Assembly: GCF_900111945.1 (NCBI RefSeq)
Contig: NZ_FOYO01000001.1
Coordinates: 875,751-939,750, forward strand
Origin: Litoreibacter janthinus
GTDB lineage: Bacteria; Pseudomonadota; Alphaproteobacteria; Rhodobacterales; Rhodobacteraceae
Length of the DNA: 64,000 bases
Direction: 5' to 3'
Made by a program: the position numbers and the translations under genes. Positions 18,371 through 27,406 of the stretch are shown one piece after another. Under the pieces are notes generated by a model. It did not search any database and was not told the origin of the DNA. It saw only the letters and a program-made list of their open reading frames with translations. Each line of letters starts with the position of its first letter. Positions within the stretch are counted from its first letter, which is position 1.

Positions 18371-19315
18371 ATGCTACGCTATGCCGTCAAAAGACTTGGC
18401 TCGCTGGCAATCTCGCTGATTGTGGCGAGCCTTGTCATTTTTGCTTGTATCGAGGTCATCCCTGGCGATCCGGCCTCCTTCATGCTGGGCATCAACGCGC
18501 AACCCGACACGGTCGCCGCCTTGCGCGAAGAGCTGGGCTTGAACGCCTCAATCGCCACAAGATACCTGTCATGGGTTACAGGGATGCTGTCGGGTGATTT
18601 CGGCACCTCTTACACATACCGCACACCTGTGGCGGAGATCATTGGTGACCGCCTCTGGCTCTCCCTTCCGCTCGCGCTGATTGCGCTAGGCCTGACTGTC
18701 CTGATCGCCTTTCCGGTTGGCATCCTTGCCGCCACGAAACGCGGCTCTTGGGCAGATATGTCCGTCATGGGGGCCACGCAATTGGGGATCGCAATCCCCA
18801 ATTTCTGGTTCGCGATGCTCATGGTGCTGCTTTTCGCGATAAACCTGCGGTGGTTCTCTGCGGGCGGCTTTCCGGGATGGGATAACCCCGTCGCGGCGTT
18901 GAAAGCACTCACCCTGCCGTCCATTGCCCTAGCCTTGCCGCAGGCCTCCATCCTCGCGCGTGTGATGCGCTCCGCCCTTTTGGATACATTATCCGAGGAC
19001 TACATCCGCACTTGCCGCGCAAAGGGTCTAACACAGCGTCAAGCGCTCTGGCGGCATGCTCTGCGCAACGCAATGATCCCCGTGCTGACAATCATTGGCC
19101 TGCAATTCTCTTTCCTGTTGGCCGGCGCGATCATCATCGAGAATGTCTTTTACCTCCCGGGGCTCGGGCGGCTGGTCTTTCAGGCCATTTCGCAGCGCGA
19201 CTTGATTGTGGTGGAAAGCGTCGTCTTCCTGCTGGTCTTCGCCGTCATCGTGGTCAATTTCGCCGTCGATCTGGCCTACGCATGGGTCGATCCCCGTCTA
19301 AGGGGCCGCGCATGA
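18371..19315 (+). CDS. Peptide ABC transporter permease (DppB type)
   Basis: 314 residues with about six membrane helices. The N-terminal L-R-Y-A-V-K-R-L start and the long first periplasmic loop with G-D-F-G-T-S-Y are typical of DppB. The EAA-type cytoplasmic loop (R-T-C-R-A-K-G-L near 215) contacts the ATPase. It starts 22 nt after the binding protein and overlaps the second permease by 4 nt. Confidence 0.93.
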   Translation: MLRYAVKRLGSLAISLIVASLVIFACIEVIPGDPASFMLGINAQPDTVAALREELGLNASIATRYLSWVTGMLSGDFGTSYTYRTPVAEIIGDRLWLSLPLALIALGLTVLIAFPVGILAATKRGSWADMSVMGATQLGIAIPNFWFAMLMVLLFAINLRWFSAGGFPGWDNPVAALKALTLPSIALALPQASILARVMRSALLDTLSEDYIRTCRAKGLTQRQALWRHALRNAMIPVLTIIGLQFSFLLAGAIIIENVFYLPGLGRLVFQAISQRDLIVVESVVFLLVFAVIVVNFAVDLAYAWVDPRLRGRA

Positions 19316-20121
19316 GAAACCTGATCGTCGGGCTCGCCCTTACGGCATTATTTGCGCTGGGGGCGTTGGTCTCCTTTCTATGGACGCCCTATGACGTCAC
19401 CGTCTTGGACATCGCTAACAAGCTGAAAGCCCCGACAGCCACCCACTGGTTCGGCACAGACCACTTCGGGCGCGATATCTTCTCGATGATCATGGTCGGC
19501 GCGCGTACGTCTATTGCTGTCGCCGTTGTGGCTGTGGGCATCGGCATGGGGCTGGGTGTGCCACTTGGCCTTGCCGCGGCTGCCCGCAAGGGATCGCTTT
19601 TGGACGAGGTCATCATGCGGGGCAACGATCTGATCTTTGCCTTCCCGTCGCTGCTGATAGCCATCCTCATTACCGCAATCTTTGGCCCCTCCGCCGTCAA
19701 TGCGATCATCGCCATCGGCATCTTCAACATTCCTGTCTTCGCGCGCCTGACACGAGGTGCTGCGCTTTCGCTTTGGACACGCGATTATGTCCTCGCCGCG
19801 CGCGTGGCTGGAAAAGGGGCTGTGCGCATCTCGGTCGAACATATTCTCCCCAACGTCGCCAACCTGCTGATCGTGCAGGGCACAATCCAGTTCAGCCTTG
19901 GCATTCTGGCCGAAGCGGCTTTGTCCTACGTCGGCTTAGGGGCACAGCCTCCCACGCCATCATGGGGTCGTATGTTGGCTGACGCCCAAACGCTCATCGC
20001 ATTGGCCCCTCACGTCGCCCTGTTTCCGGGCTTTGCAATTTTGTTCACGGTCTTGGGGCTGAACCTCGCCGGCGATGGGCTTCGGGACGTATTAGACCCT
20101 AAATTGAGGGTTCAACGATGA
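19312..20121 (+). CDS. Peptide ABC transporter permease (DppC type)
   Basis: 269 residues with about five or six membrane helices. The H-W-F-G-T-D-H-F-G-R-D motif near 42 is the hallmark of DppC/OppC permeases, and the EAA loop is A-A-R-V-A-G-K-G near 164. The start is the ATG at 19312 that overlaps the DppB stop (ATGA). Its own stop overlaps the ATPase start in the same way. Confidence 0.93.
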   Translation: MRNLIVGLALTALFALGALVSFLWTPYDVTVLDIANKLKAPTATHWFGTDHFGRDIFSMIMVGARTSIAVAVVAVGIGMGLGVPLGLAAAARKGSLLDEVIMRGNDLIFAFPSLLIAILITAIFGPSAVNAIIAIGIFNIPVFARLTRGAALSLWTRDYVLAARVAGKGAVRISVEHILPNVANLLIVQGTIQFSLGILAEAALSYVGLGAQPPTPSWGRMLADAQTLIALAPHVALFPGFAILFTVLGLNLAGDGLRDVLDPKLRVQR

Positions 20122-21671
20122 CACTCTTGGCCATCGAGAACCTGTCCCTGTCGATCCGCGGCACCCCGATCCTGCGCGACGTGTCTATGACTGTCGGTCC
20201 CGGCGAAATCCTTGGGGTCATCGGCGAAAGCGGTTCAGGAAAATCGCTGACAGCTTTCTCGGTCCTGCAGTTGTTGCCCGAGGGTTCCGAGTGCAACGGA
20301 CGCGTCACCTTGTTGGGCCAAGATATCCTCGCGATGCCGGAAAAAGACCTGTGTTCGATGCGCGGGCGGCAGGTTGGTATGGTGTTCCAGGAACCCATGA
20401 CGGCGCTGAACCCCGTGCAAACCATCGGCGCACAGGTGGCGGAAACCATCCTGATCCATGAGCCTAACACCTCCAAGGCCGATGCAATGTTGCGCGCCGC
20501 ACAGGCTCTAACGCGCTGCGAATTGCCTCAAGACAAGTTCCCGCTCGGCCGTTACCCGCATGAGATGTCGGGCGGCCAGCGTCAGCGTGTGGTGATCGCT
20601 ATGGCCATCGCTTTACAGCCCAAGCTGTTAATCGCAGACGAGCCGACAACAGCGCTTGATGTGACCACACAGGCCGAAATCCTCGACTTGCTCGCGCGGT
20701 TGGTGCGTGAAGATGACATGGGCCTGATGCTGATCTCTCACGATTTGGCGGTGGTGACGGACATGGCCCATCGCATTGCAATCATGAAAAACGGCGAGGT
20801 CGTCGAAACCGGCGACGCGGACCTTCACCGCACCATGTCACATCCCTACACCAAGGCCCTGTTTGAAGCGTCCGGCCATCAGCCAGACCGTGCGGTTGCG
20901 CCCAGCCACGATTTGCTCCTGCAGGTCAAAAACGCGGTCCGCGACTACACTTTACCGCGCAAGACTTTGTTCGGCGCTGCAGGAAAATTCCGCGCGGTGG
21001 ACGATGTCAGCTTTGAGATCAGGCGCGGCGAAAGCCTTGGTCTTGTTGGCGAAAGCGGATGCGGAAAATCGACCTTAACGCGCGCCATCTTGGGGCTTGA
21101 GCCTTTGCAAGGCGGCTCGATCCTGCTGGACGGGCAACCCGTCGGCCCAACCGTGCGACGCAAGATGCAGGTGGTGTTCCAAGACCCCTATGGCAGCTTC
21201 AATCCGCGCCACAAGGTCGCCCGCTTGGTGGCAGAGCCGTTCCACTTGCTTGGCCGCAAAGCCACCCCCGCCGAGCTTGACGAAGCCTTGATCTCGGTCG
21301 GTCTGACACCTGCCGACAAAGACAAATACATCCACGAGTTTTCTGGCGGTCAGCGGCAGCGCATCGCCATCGCGCGAGCACTTATGATCAAGCCAGAGCT
21401 GATCGTTCTGGACGAGGCAGTGTCTGCCCTTGATGTCTCTATCCGGGCGCAAATTCTCGATCTTCTCGCAGATTTGTCCGACGAGTTCGGACTGACCTAC
21501 CTATTCATCTCGCATGATCTGTCGGTCGTGCGGGCGATTACCGATCGTTGCTTGGTGATGAAAGCCGGAAAAATTGTGGAGGAGGGTGAAACTGAACACT
21601 TGTTCACAACCCCGTCCCATCCCTACACTCAAACTCTGATCGCAGCCGCCCCACAGCTTCCCGGCGCATAG
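20118..21671 (+). CDS. Dipeptide/oligopeptide ABC transporter ATPase, two fused ATP-binding domains
   Basis: 517 residues carrying two complete ABC cassettes in one chain, equivalent to DppD plus DppF. Cassette 1 has Walker A G-E-S-G-S-G-K-S (about 37), signature M-S-G-G-Q-R-Q-R and Walker B L-L-I-A-D-E-P. Cassette 2 has G-E-S-G-C-G-K-S, F-S-G-G-Q-R-Q-R and L-I-V-L-D-E-A. Each is followed by an oligopeptide-transporter C-terminal segment (P-Y-T-K-A-L, P-Y-T-Q-T-L). It powers the preceding permeases. The fused arrangement is common for this transporter class. Confidence 0.93.
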   Translation: MTLLAIENLSLSIRGTPILRDVSMTVGPGEILGVIGESGSGKSLTAFSVLQLLPEGSECNGRVTLLGQDILAMPEKDLCSMRGRQVGMVFQEPMTALNPVQTIGAQVAETILIHEPNTSKADAMLRAAQALTRCELPQDKFPLGRYPHEMSGGQRQRVVIAMAIALQPKLLIADEPTTALDVTTQAEILDLLARLVREDDMGLMLISHDLAVVTDMAHRIAIMKNGEVVETGDADLHRTMSHPYTKALFEASGHQPDRAVAPSHDLLLQVKNAVRDYTLPRKTLFGAAGKFRAVDDVSFEIRRGESLGLVGESGCGKSTLTRAILGLEPLQGGSILLDGQPVGPTVRRKMQVVFQDPYGSFNPRHKVARLVAEPFHLLGRKATPAELDEALISVGLTPADKDKYIHEFSGGQRQRIAIARALMIKPELIVLDEAVSALDVSIRAQILDLLADLSDEFGLTYLFISHDLSVVRAITDRCLVMKAGKIVEEGETEHLFTTPSHPYTQTLIAAAPQLPGA

Positions 21672-21683
21672 AAAGGCCATCGC

Positions 21684-23138
21684 ATGAGCACCCAAGACCT
21701 TTGGTTCGACCCGTCCCTTTGCTTTATCGGCGGCGCGTGGGTCAATCCTGACGCGGGGCAGACCCTTGATCTTGGCAACCCATCGAACGGTCAGGTCATC
21801 TGCCAGATCGCGCGCGGCCAGCAGGCCGATATCGACCACGCTGTCGCCGCCGCGCAAGACGCCTTGCACGGGCCGTGGGCGCGGATGACCGCGCCCGAAC
21901 GCGGGCGCATCCTTGCCAGGATTGGCCTTCTGGTTCTCGAAAACGCTGACACTTTGGCCCGGCTTGAGGCGATGGATGTCGGCAAGCCGCTTAAGCAGGC
22001 CAAGGCCGATGCCCTCGCACTTGCCCGCTACATGGAATTCTACGGCGGGGCCGCTGACAAACTTCATGGCCACACGATCCCCTATCTGGACGGGTATACG
22101 GTCTACACCCTGCGCGAACCGCACGGCGTTACTGGCCACATCATCCCGTGGAACTACCCGATGCAAATCATCGGTCGCTCTGTCGGGGCCGCCTTAGCAA
22201 TGGGCAACGCCGCCGTTCTGAAACCCGCGGAAGAAGCCTGCCTGACTGCATTGGCCTTTGCCGACCTCGCGCGGCAGGCCGGCTTGCCCGAAGGGGTACT
22301 GAACGTTGTGCCCGGATTGGGTGCCGAGGCCGGAGCCGCGCTGGCGGGCCATTCAGGCGTCAATCACGTCTCTTTCACTGGCTCGGTCGGGGTCGGCAAG
22401 CTGATCCAGCGCCAAGCGTCGGAACACATCGTCCCCGTCACGTTGGAGCTTGGCGGTAAGTCCCCGCAACTGGTGTTCGACGATGCTGACATTGACGCGG
22501 CGCTGCCGTTCCTTGTGAACGCAGGCGTGCAGAATGCGGGCCAGACTTGTTCCGCCTCCTCGCGCATCCTTGTGCAGCGCGGCGTGTTTGACGAGGTGCT
22601 TGACCGCATGGCCGCCCGCTATGGCGAATTGCAAGTCGGCCCCGCCATGGATGATCTGGACGTCGGGCCGCTTATTTCCGCCCGCCAGAAAGAGATCGTC
22701 GAAGGCTTCCTTGCCCAAGGCGCCTCGCTTGAGAAAGCCGCACAAGGCCAGATCATTGGCAATGCCCCCGCCGAGGGTCACTACGTGGCCCCAACGCTGT
22801 TTGCAGGCGTCAGCCCCGGCCACATTCTGGCCCAAGAGGAAATCTTTGGGCCCGTTCAGGTCGTGATCCCTTTCGACGACGAGGCAGAAGCCCTTTCGAT
22901 CGCCAATGGAACCCAGTTCGGGCTTGTGGCCTCTGTCTGGTCACGCGACGGCGCGCGGCAAATGCGGCTGGCGAAGGCGCTACGCTCTGGGCAAGTCTTC
23001 CTCAACAACTACGGCGCAGGCGGCGGGGTGGAGCTTCCCTTTGGCGGCACCGGCCTGTCCGGCCACGGGCGCGAAAAAGGGTTCGAGGCGCTATACGGCT
23101 TTTCCACCCTGAAAACTGTCGCGGCATTGCATGGATGA
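21684..23138 (+). CDS. Aldehyde dehydrogenase (betaine-aldehyde dehydrogenase-like)
   Basis: 484 residues. I-P-W-N-Y-P-M lies in the nucleotide site, L-E-L-G-G-K-S-P-Q carries the general-base Glu, G-Q-T-C-S-A-S-S-R carries the catalytic Cys, and E-I-F-G-P-V is present. The N-N-Y-G-A-G-G-G-V-E-L-P-F-G-G C-terminal segment resembles betaine-aldehyde and gamma-aminobutyraldehyde dehydrogenases. It begins 12 nt after the ATPase and shares 8 nt with the GNAT gene. As part of a transporter operon it probably oxidises an aldehyde released from the imported compound. Confidence 0.9.
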   Translation: MSTQDLWFDPSLCFIGGAWVNPDAGQTLDLGNPSNGQVICQIARGQQADIDHAVAAAQDALHGPWARMTAPERGRILARIGLLVLENADTLARLEAMDVGKPLKQAKADALALARYMEFYGGAADKLHGHTIPYLDGYTVYTLREPHGVTGHIIPWNYPMQIIGRSVGAALAMGNAAVLKPAEEACLTALAFADLARQAGLPEGVLNVVPGLGAEAGAALAGHSGVNHVSFTGSVGVGKLIQRQASEHIVPVTLELGGKSPQLVFDDADIDAALPFLVNAGVQNAGQTCSASSRILVQRGVFDEVLDRMAARYGELQVGPAMDDLDVGPLISARQKEIVEGFLAQGASLEKAAQGQIIGNAPAEGHYVAPTLFAGVSPGHILAQEEIFGPVQVVIPFDDEAEALSIANGTQFGLVASVWSRDGARQMRLAKALRSGQVFLNNYGAGGGVELPFGGTGLSGHGREKGFEALYGFSTLKTVAALHG

Positions 23139-23640
23139 TCTCAGGATCATCCAGCTTGATGCAGATGCCGATTTCGCGCGCGTCAGTGACCTGTGCGACC
23201 GCGCCGCTGACTACGTGATGCTTGAAGAAGGCAATCCGCCGAACGAGGCCTATGTGCACAAAACGCTGACGGATGCGCCGCCAGTCTGTGGCCCCGAAGA
23301 TATTTTTCTGCGCGGGGTGGAGCGCCCCGACGGGACGCTCGCAGGCATTGCCACCTCGATCCGTCACGTCTACCAGCCCGGCGAATGGTACATGGGCCTA
23401 TTGATGCTGGACCCCGCCGAACGAGGCACGGGCCTTGGTCGAAAAGTGGCACAGCACGTCATCGCCGAAGCGCGCGCCGACGGGGCTCCGTGCATCCGCA
23501 TCGCGGTTCTTGATGCCAACCCGCGAGGACGAAAATTCTGGGAAAGCCTTGGCTATTGCCATGAGAAATCCGTGCAGGGTGACGATCACCTGCGCCACGT
23601 TTTGAAACTTGATTTGAAGGAAACGACAAATGCGTCTTGA
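23131..23640 (+). CDS. GNAT family N-acetyltransferase
   Basis: 169 residues with the GNAT fold. The acetyl-CoA pyrophosphate loop is G-T-G-L-G-R-K (about 96-102), preceded by the beta-4 strand W-Y-M-G-L-L-M-L-D and followed by beta-5 I-R-I-A-V-L-D-A-N-P-R-G-R-K-F-W-E-S-L-G-Y. The acceptor cannot be deduced; in this operon an amino acid or peptide amine is likely. The start codon lies inside the end of the aldehyde dehydrogenase gene (8-nt overlap), and its end overlaps the next SDR by 11 nt. Confidence 0.85.
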   Translation: MDDLRIIQLDADADFARVSDLCDRAADYVMLEEGNPPNEAYVHKTLTDAPPVCGPEDIFLRGVERPDGTLAGIATSIRHVYQPGEWYMGLLMLDPAERGTGLGRKVAQHVIAEARADGAPCIRIAVLDANPRGRKFWESLGYCHEKSVQGDDHLRHVLKLDLKETTNAS

Positions 23641-24376
23641 GCGAAAAGTAGCGATCATCACCGGCGGCGCCTCGGGTTTCGGAGCGGGCATTGCGCGCAA
23701 ATTCGTGGCTGAGGGCGCGAAGGTCATGATTGCAGACCTGAACATGGACATGGCCACGGACTTGGTGGCAGAGCTTGGCGACGCCGCGCAGGCGGTCGAG
23801 GCGAACGTAGCACAAGACGCCAGCGTCAAGGCGATGGTCGATGCCACACTCGACGCGTTCGGGCGCGTGGATATCCTGATCAACAACGCAGGCACCACCC
23901 ACCTTCCGACCTTGATGGAAGATGTCAGCGATGAAGACTTTGACAGGGTCTTTGCGGTGAATTGCAAGTCGGTCTACCTCACCGCCAAGCACATCGTGCC
24001 GCTGCTCAAAAAACAGGGGTCGGGCTGCATCTTGAATGTGGCCTCCACCGCTGGCGTCAGCCCGCGCCCGCGCCTGAACTGGTACAACGCTTCCAAGGGC
24101 TGGATGAACACCGCGACCAAGGCCATGGCGGTGGAGCTTGCCCCCGAGGGTGTCCGCGTGAACGCCATCAACCCAGTCGCGGGGGAAACGCCTCTGCTCA
24201 AGAGCTTCATGGGCGAAGACACACCTGAGGTGCGCGCCAAGTTCCTGTCCACCATCCCCTTGGGCCGGTTCTCAACGCCGGAAGATATGGCAAACGCTGC
24301 GTGCTTCTTGTGCTCGGACGAGGCGTCGATGGTCACGGGTGTCTGCATGGAAGTCGACGGCGGGCGGTGCATCTGA
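23630..24376 (+). CDS. SDR family oxidoreductase
   Basis: 248 residues, classical SDR: T-G-G-A-S-G-F-G cofactor loop at about 12, N-N-A-G near 86, Ser in A-S-T-A-G-V, and Y-N-A-S-K for the catalytic Tyr/Lys. An Asp at the end of beta 2 (I-A-D-L-N) favours NAD. An AAGGA Shine-Dalgarno precedes the ATG inside the GNAT gene, and the TGA overlaps the next ATG by one base. The substrate is not readable; the operon suggests an alcohol or hydroxyacid derived from the transported molecule. Confidence 0.88.
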   Translation: MRLERKVAIITGGASGFGAGIARKFVAEGAKVMIADLNMDMATDLVAELGDAAQAVEANVAQDASVKAMVDATLDAFGRVDILINNAGTTHLPTLMEDVSDEDFDRVFAVNCKSVYLTAKHIVPLLKKQGSGCILNVASTAGVSPRPRLNWYNASKGWMNTATKAMAVELAPEGVRVNAINPVAGETPLLKSFMGEDTPEVRAKFLSTIPLGRFSTPEDMANAACFLCSDEASMVTGVCMEVDGGRCI

Positions 24377-25350
24377 TGCGTACAGGGCCGCGCAACTTGA
24401 TCACGGACGTGGCCGGCCTGAAGGTTGGAAACGCACAAGATGACACGCTTAAATCCGGCGTGACGGTTTTGACAGCCGACGCCCCCTTGATGGCGTCTGT
24501 TCACGTGATGGGCGGCGCACCCGGCACGCGGGAAACCGATCTGCTCGACCCTGACAAATCCGTGGAAGGGGTGGATGCGCTGGTTTTGTCCGGTGGGTCT
24601 GCCTTTGGGCTCGACGCTGCCTCCGGCGTGGTCTCTGGCCTGCGGGAACAAGGGCGGGGTTTTGCTGTTGGCGATGTGCGCGTGCCCATTGTTCCCGCCG
24701 CGATCATTTTTGATCTGCTCAATGGCGGCCGCAAGGACTGGGACGAAAACCCTTACGCTGCGCTCGGCCGTGCGGCGTTAGATGACGCCGCCGAGGATTT
24801 TGATTTGGGCTCTATCGGGGCCGGAACCGGTGCTACATCTGCCACCTTCAAGGGCGGCCTCGGCTCTGCCTCTGTGGTGCTGCCGGATGGCGTCACAGTT
24901 GGTGCCTTGGTGGCCGTGAACCCGATTGGAACAGTCGTGACACCCGCAGGTAAATTCTGGGCCGCGCAATCCGAATTTGACGCGGAATTCGGCGGTCTTG
25001 GCGGTGATCCGGCATCCTACGGCGCGGTAAGGTTGCCACTGAAGACTGACGCGGGCGAGGGGGCCAACACAACCATCGCCATCGTCGCGACCGACGCAAA
25101 ACTGACCAAGCCGCAGGCTAAGCGCATGGCCGTCGCAGCGCATGACGGAATGGCGCGTGCGATAGTGCCGTCACACACCCCGATGGATGGGGACCTAGTT
25201 TTCGCGGTGTCAGCCGGACAAAAAACAGGCGACCCGCTGATGATCGGTCACGCCGCCGCCACTTGTCTTGCCCGCGCCATAGCCCGTGCGGTCTTTGAGG
25301 CGACCCCCGCAAAGGGGGACCCGCTGCCGTGCTTCAAAGCAAAAACATAA
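24376..25350 (+). CDS. P1 family peptidase (S58, DmpA/beta-aminopeptidase type)
   Basis: 324 residues. S58 enzymes are Ntn-type hydrolases that cleave themselves into two chains; the new N-terminal residue is the nucleophile. Here the cleavage is predicted between Asn231 and Thr232 in E-G-A-N-T-T-I-A. The N-terminal I-T-D-V-A-G-L-K-V-G-N and the L-S-G-G-S-A-F-G-L-D-A motif (about 71-81) are diagnostic. Relatives release N-terminal D- or L-amino acids or beta-amino acids from short peptides. No signal peptide is seen, so it is cytoplasmic and would act after import. The ATG overlaps the SDR stop (TGATG); an upstream extension of the frame is rejected. Confidence 0.88.
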   Translation: MRTGPRNLITDVAGLKVGNAQDDTLKSGVTVLTADAPLMASVHVMGGAPGTRETDLLDPDKSVEGVDALVLSGGSAFGLDAASGVVSGLREQGRGFAVGDVRVPIVPAAIIFDLLNGGRKDWDENPYAALGRAALDDAAEDFDLGSIGAGTGATSATFKGGLGSASVVLPDGVTVGALVAVNPIGTVVTPAGKFWAAQSEFDAEFGGLGGDPASYGAVRLPLKTDAGEGANTTIAIVATDAKLTKPQAKRMAVAAHDGMARAIVPSHTPMDGDLVFAVSAGQKTGDPLMIGHAAATCLARAIARAVFEATPAKGDPLPCFKAKT

Positions 25351-25413
25351 CCGCTTTTCCAGCCGTCGATTTTCGTGCCACTATGCCGGTCCAAGCTTTT
25401 CAAGGATGACAAC

Positions 25414-26175
25414 ATGACCAAGGGCGCTGCTCTATTCGACCTCACAGGCAAGCGCGCACTTGTCACCGGCTCGTCACAGGGCATCGGCTACGCCTTGGCT
25501 CAAGGCCTGAAGGATGCAGGAGCCGATATCGTGTTGAACGGTCGCGATGCAACGAAGCTCGCCGCCGCTGCCGCCGCCCTCGATACCCCGCACACGCTGG
25601 CATTCGATGCAACGGACCACGAGGCGGTACGCAAAGCCGTGGACGAGTTCGAGGCCAACACTGGGCCCATCGACATCCTGATCAACAACGCGGGTATGCA
25701 GCACCGCACAGAGCTGGAGAATTTCCCCGCGGACGCATTTGAAAAACTCCTGCAAACCAACATCGCGTCAGTCTTCCATGTCGGCCAAGCTGTGGCCCGC
25801 CATATGATCAAGCGAGGCGCGGGCAAGATCATCAACATCGCCTCGGTGCAAACGGCTCTGGCCCGCCCCGGTATCGCGCCTTACACGGCAACCAAAGGGG
25901 CGGTTGGCAACCTGACCAAGGGGATGGCGACCGATTGGGCGAAGCATGGGCTACAATGCAATGCAATCGCGCCGGGCTATTTTGACACGCCGCTGAACGC
26001 GGCGCTGGTGGCGGATGCCGACTTTTCCGCTTGGCTCGAGAAACGCACCCCAGCGGGGCGGTGGGGCAATGTCGATGAGCTGGTCGGCGCGGCAGTCTTC
26101 CTGTCCTCGCCTGCGTCCAGCTTTGTGAACGGACATATCCTCTATGTCGATGGCGGCATTACGGCCTCGCTCTAA
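25414..26175 (+). CDS. SDR family oxidoreductase, gluconate 5-dehydrogenase type
   Basis: 253 residues. L-F-D-L-T-G-K-R-A-L-V-T-G-S-S-Q-G-I-G at the N-terminus, N-N-A-G near 90, A-S-V-Q and Y-T-A-T-K for catalysis, and a C-terminal Y-V-D-G-G. Sequence style and the directly adjoining gluconokinase suggest it interconverts gluconate and 5-keto-gluconate. The ATG at 25414 has an AAGGA Shine-Dalgarno; the frame upstream of it is not needed. It starts 63 nt after the peptidase, so it may belong to the same transcript or have its own promoter. Confidence 0.85.
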   Translation: MTKGAALFDLTGKRALVTGSSQGIGYALAQGLKDAGADIVLNGRDATKLAAAAAALDTPHTLAFDATDHEAVRKAVDEFEANTGPIDILINNAGMQHRTELENFPADAFEKLLQTNIASVFHVGQAVARHMIKRGAGKIINIASVQTALARPGIAPYTATKGAVGNLTKGMATDWAKHGLQCNAIAPGYFDTPLNAALVADADFSAWLEKRTPAGRWGNVDELVGAAVFLSSPASSFVNGHILYVDGGITASL

Positions 26176-26673
26176 ATGTTGAAAGCCATCGTCATGGGCG
26201 TCGCCGGGTCCGGCAAATCATCGGTTGGACATGCCGTGGCGGAGGCCTTGGGCGCAGTCTATTTCGACGGTGACGATCTTCATCCCCAAAGCAATATCGA
26301 TAAGATGGCCGCTGGCACGCCGCTGGACGATTCTGATCGCGCGCCTTGGCTTGATCGGGTCGGTGCCGCATTGGCAGAGGCGGACGGGCCAACCCTGATC
26401 GGCTGCTCCGCTCTCAAGCTGTCTTACCGTGATCGCATTCGCGCGGTCTGCCCTGAAACACGGTTTGCCCACCTTGCCGGAACGCGAGAGGTGATCGAGG
26501 CTCGCATGTCGGCGCGAACCGGCCACTTCATGCCAGTGAGCTTGCTCGACAGCCAGTTCGCAACGCTGGAGCCTTTGCAGCCTCAAGAGGATGGCTTCGC
26601 GGTCGACATTGCGCAGGAATTCGAGGACGTCGTCGGTGAGATGGTCGAACGCCTTTCCCCTCAAGTGCGATAG
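26176..26673 (+). CDS. gntK: Gluconokinase
   Basis: 165 residues. The P-loop is G-V-A-G-S-G-K-S at about 8; F-D-G-D-D-L-H-P-Q-S-N-I-D-K-M (about 30-45) and the C-S-A-L-K-L-S-Y-R-D segment are characteristic of GntK. It phosphorylates gluconate to 6-phosphogluconate for the Entner-Doudoroff pathway. The ATG directly follows the SDR stop (TAA then ATG), indicating a two-gene gluconate module. No GntR-type regulator or gluconate transporter is adjacent. Confidence 0.92.
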   Translation: MLKAIVMGVAGSGKSSVGHAVAEALGAVYFDGDDLHPQSNIDKMAAGTPLDDSDRAPWLDRVGAALAEADGPTLIGCSALKLSYRDRIRAVCPETRFAHLAGTREVIEARMSARTGHFMPVSLLDSQFATLEPLQPQEDGFAVDIAQEFEDVVGEMVERLSPQVR

Positions 26674-26734
26674 CAAGAAACGGCTCTTTAACTCACGCCT
26701 TCCCCCCGACGCAGCGCTCGGCTACACATGGGCT

Positions 26735-27406
26735 ATGACGTGGAATATTCCCAATATCCTGACGCTTCTGCGTCTTTTGGCGGCCCCGGGCGTGGCCATC
26801 ATGTTTTTGTATTTCCAGCGCCCCTGGGCGGATTGGTTTGCGCTGATCCTGTTTGTCGTCGCCGCACTGACGGACTGGATCGACGGCTATCTTGCCCGCG
26901 CGTGGAAACAGGAAAGCAAATTCGGCGCGATGCTGGACCCGATCGCTGACAAAGCGATGGTGATTATCGCGCTTCTGGTTATCACTGGCTTTTCGGGGAT
27001 GAACCCTTGGGTGCTGCTGCCCTCGACCCTGATCATGTTTCGCGAGGTGTTCGTCTCTGGGCTGCGCGAATTCTTGGGAGACACCGCAGGTCTACTCAAG
27101 GTTACAAATCTGGCTAAGTGGAAAACCACAGCGCAGATGACCGCGATCGCAGTGCTCTTTGCGACAGGGCTGTTCCAGCACGAATTCCTCGACCGCACCT
27201 CGGGGATGGACAACGAAACGCTAAATGCGATCATGTCCGGCGCGTCGGAAGATCCGCTTGGCCTGACATGGTTCGCCGGCGCCGCCAACGCGACATTTAA
27301 AATCGGGGTTGTGTTGCTTTGGGCCGCGGCGCTCCTGACCTTGATCACCGGCGGTGACTACCTGCGCAAGGCAATGCCTTTCCTGCGCGAGGAGAACAAG
27401 AAATGA
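26735..27406 (+). CDS. pgsA: CDP-diacylglycerol-glycerol-3-phosphate 3-phosphatidyltransferase
   Basis: 223 residues, integral membrane. The CDP-alcohol phosphotransferase signature D-G-x2-A-R-x8-G-x3-D-x3-D is complete: D-W-I-D-G-Y-L-A-R through L-D-P-I-A-D-K (about 46-72). It makes phosphatidylglycerol phosphate. The start is ATG 26735 at M-T-W-N-I-P-N; a longer frame running back into gntK is not the gene. The stop overlaps moaD by 4 nt. In many alphaproteobacteria pgsA lies directly behind uvrC; here it does not. Confidence 0.95.
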   Translation: MTWNIPNILTLLRLLAAPGVAIMFLYFQRPWADWFALILFVVAALTDWIDGYLARAWKQESKFGAMLDPIADKAMVIIALLVITGFSGMNPWVLLPSTLIMFREVFVSGLREFLGDTAGLLKVTNLAKWKTTAQMTAIAVLFATGLFQHEFLDRTSGMDNETLNAIMSGASEDPLGLTWFAGAANATFKIGVVLLWAAALLTLITGGDYLRKAMPFLREENKK

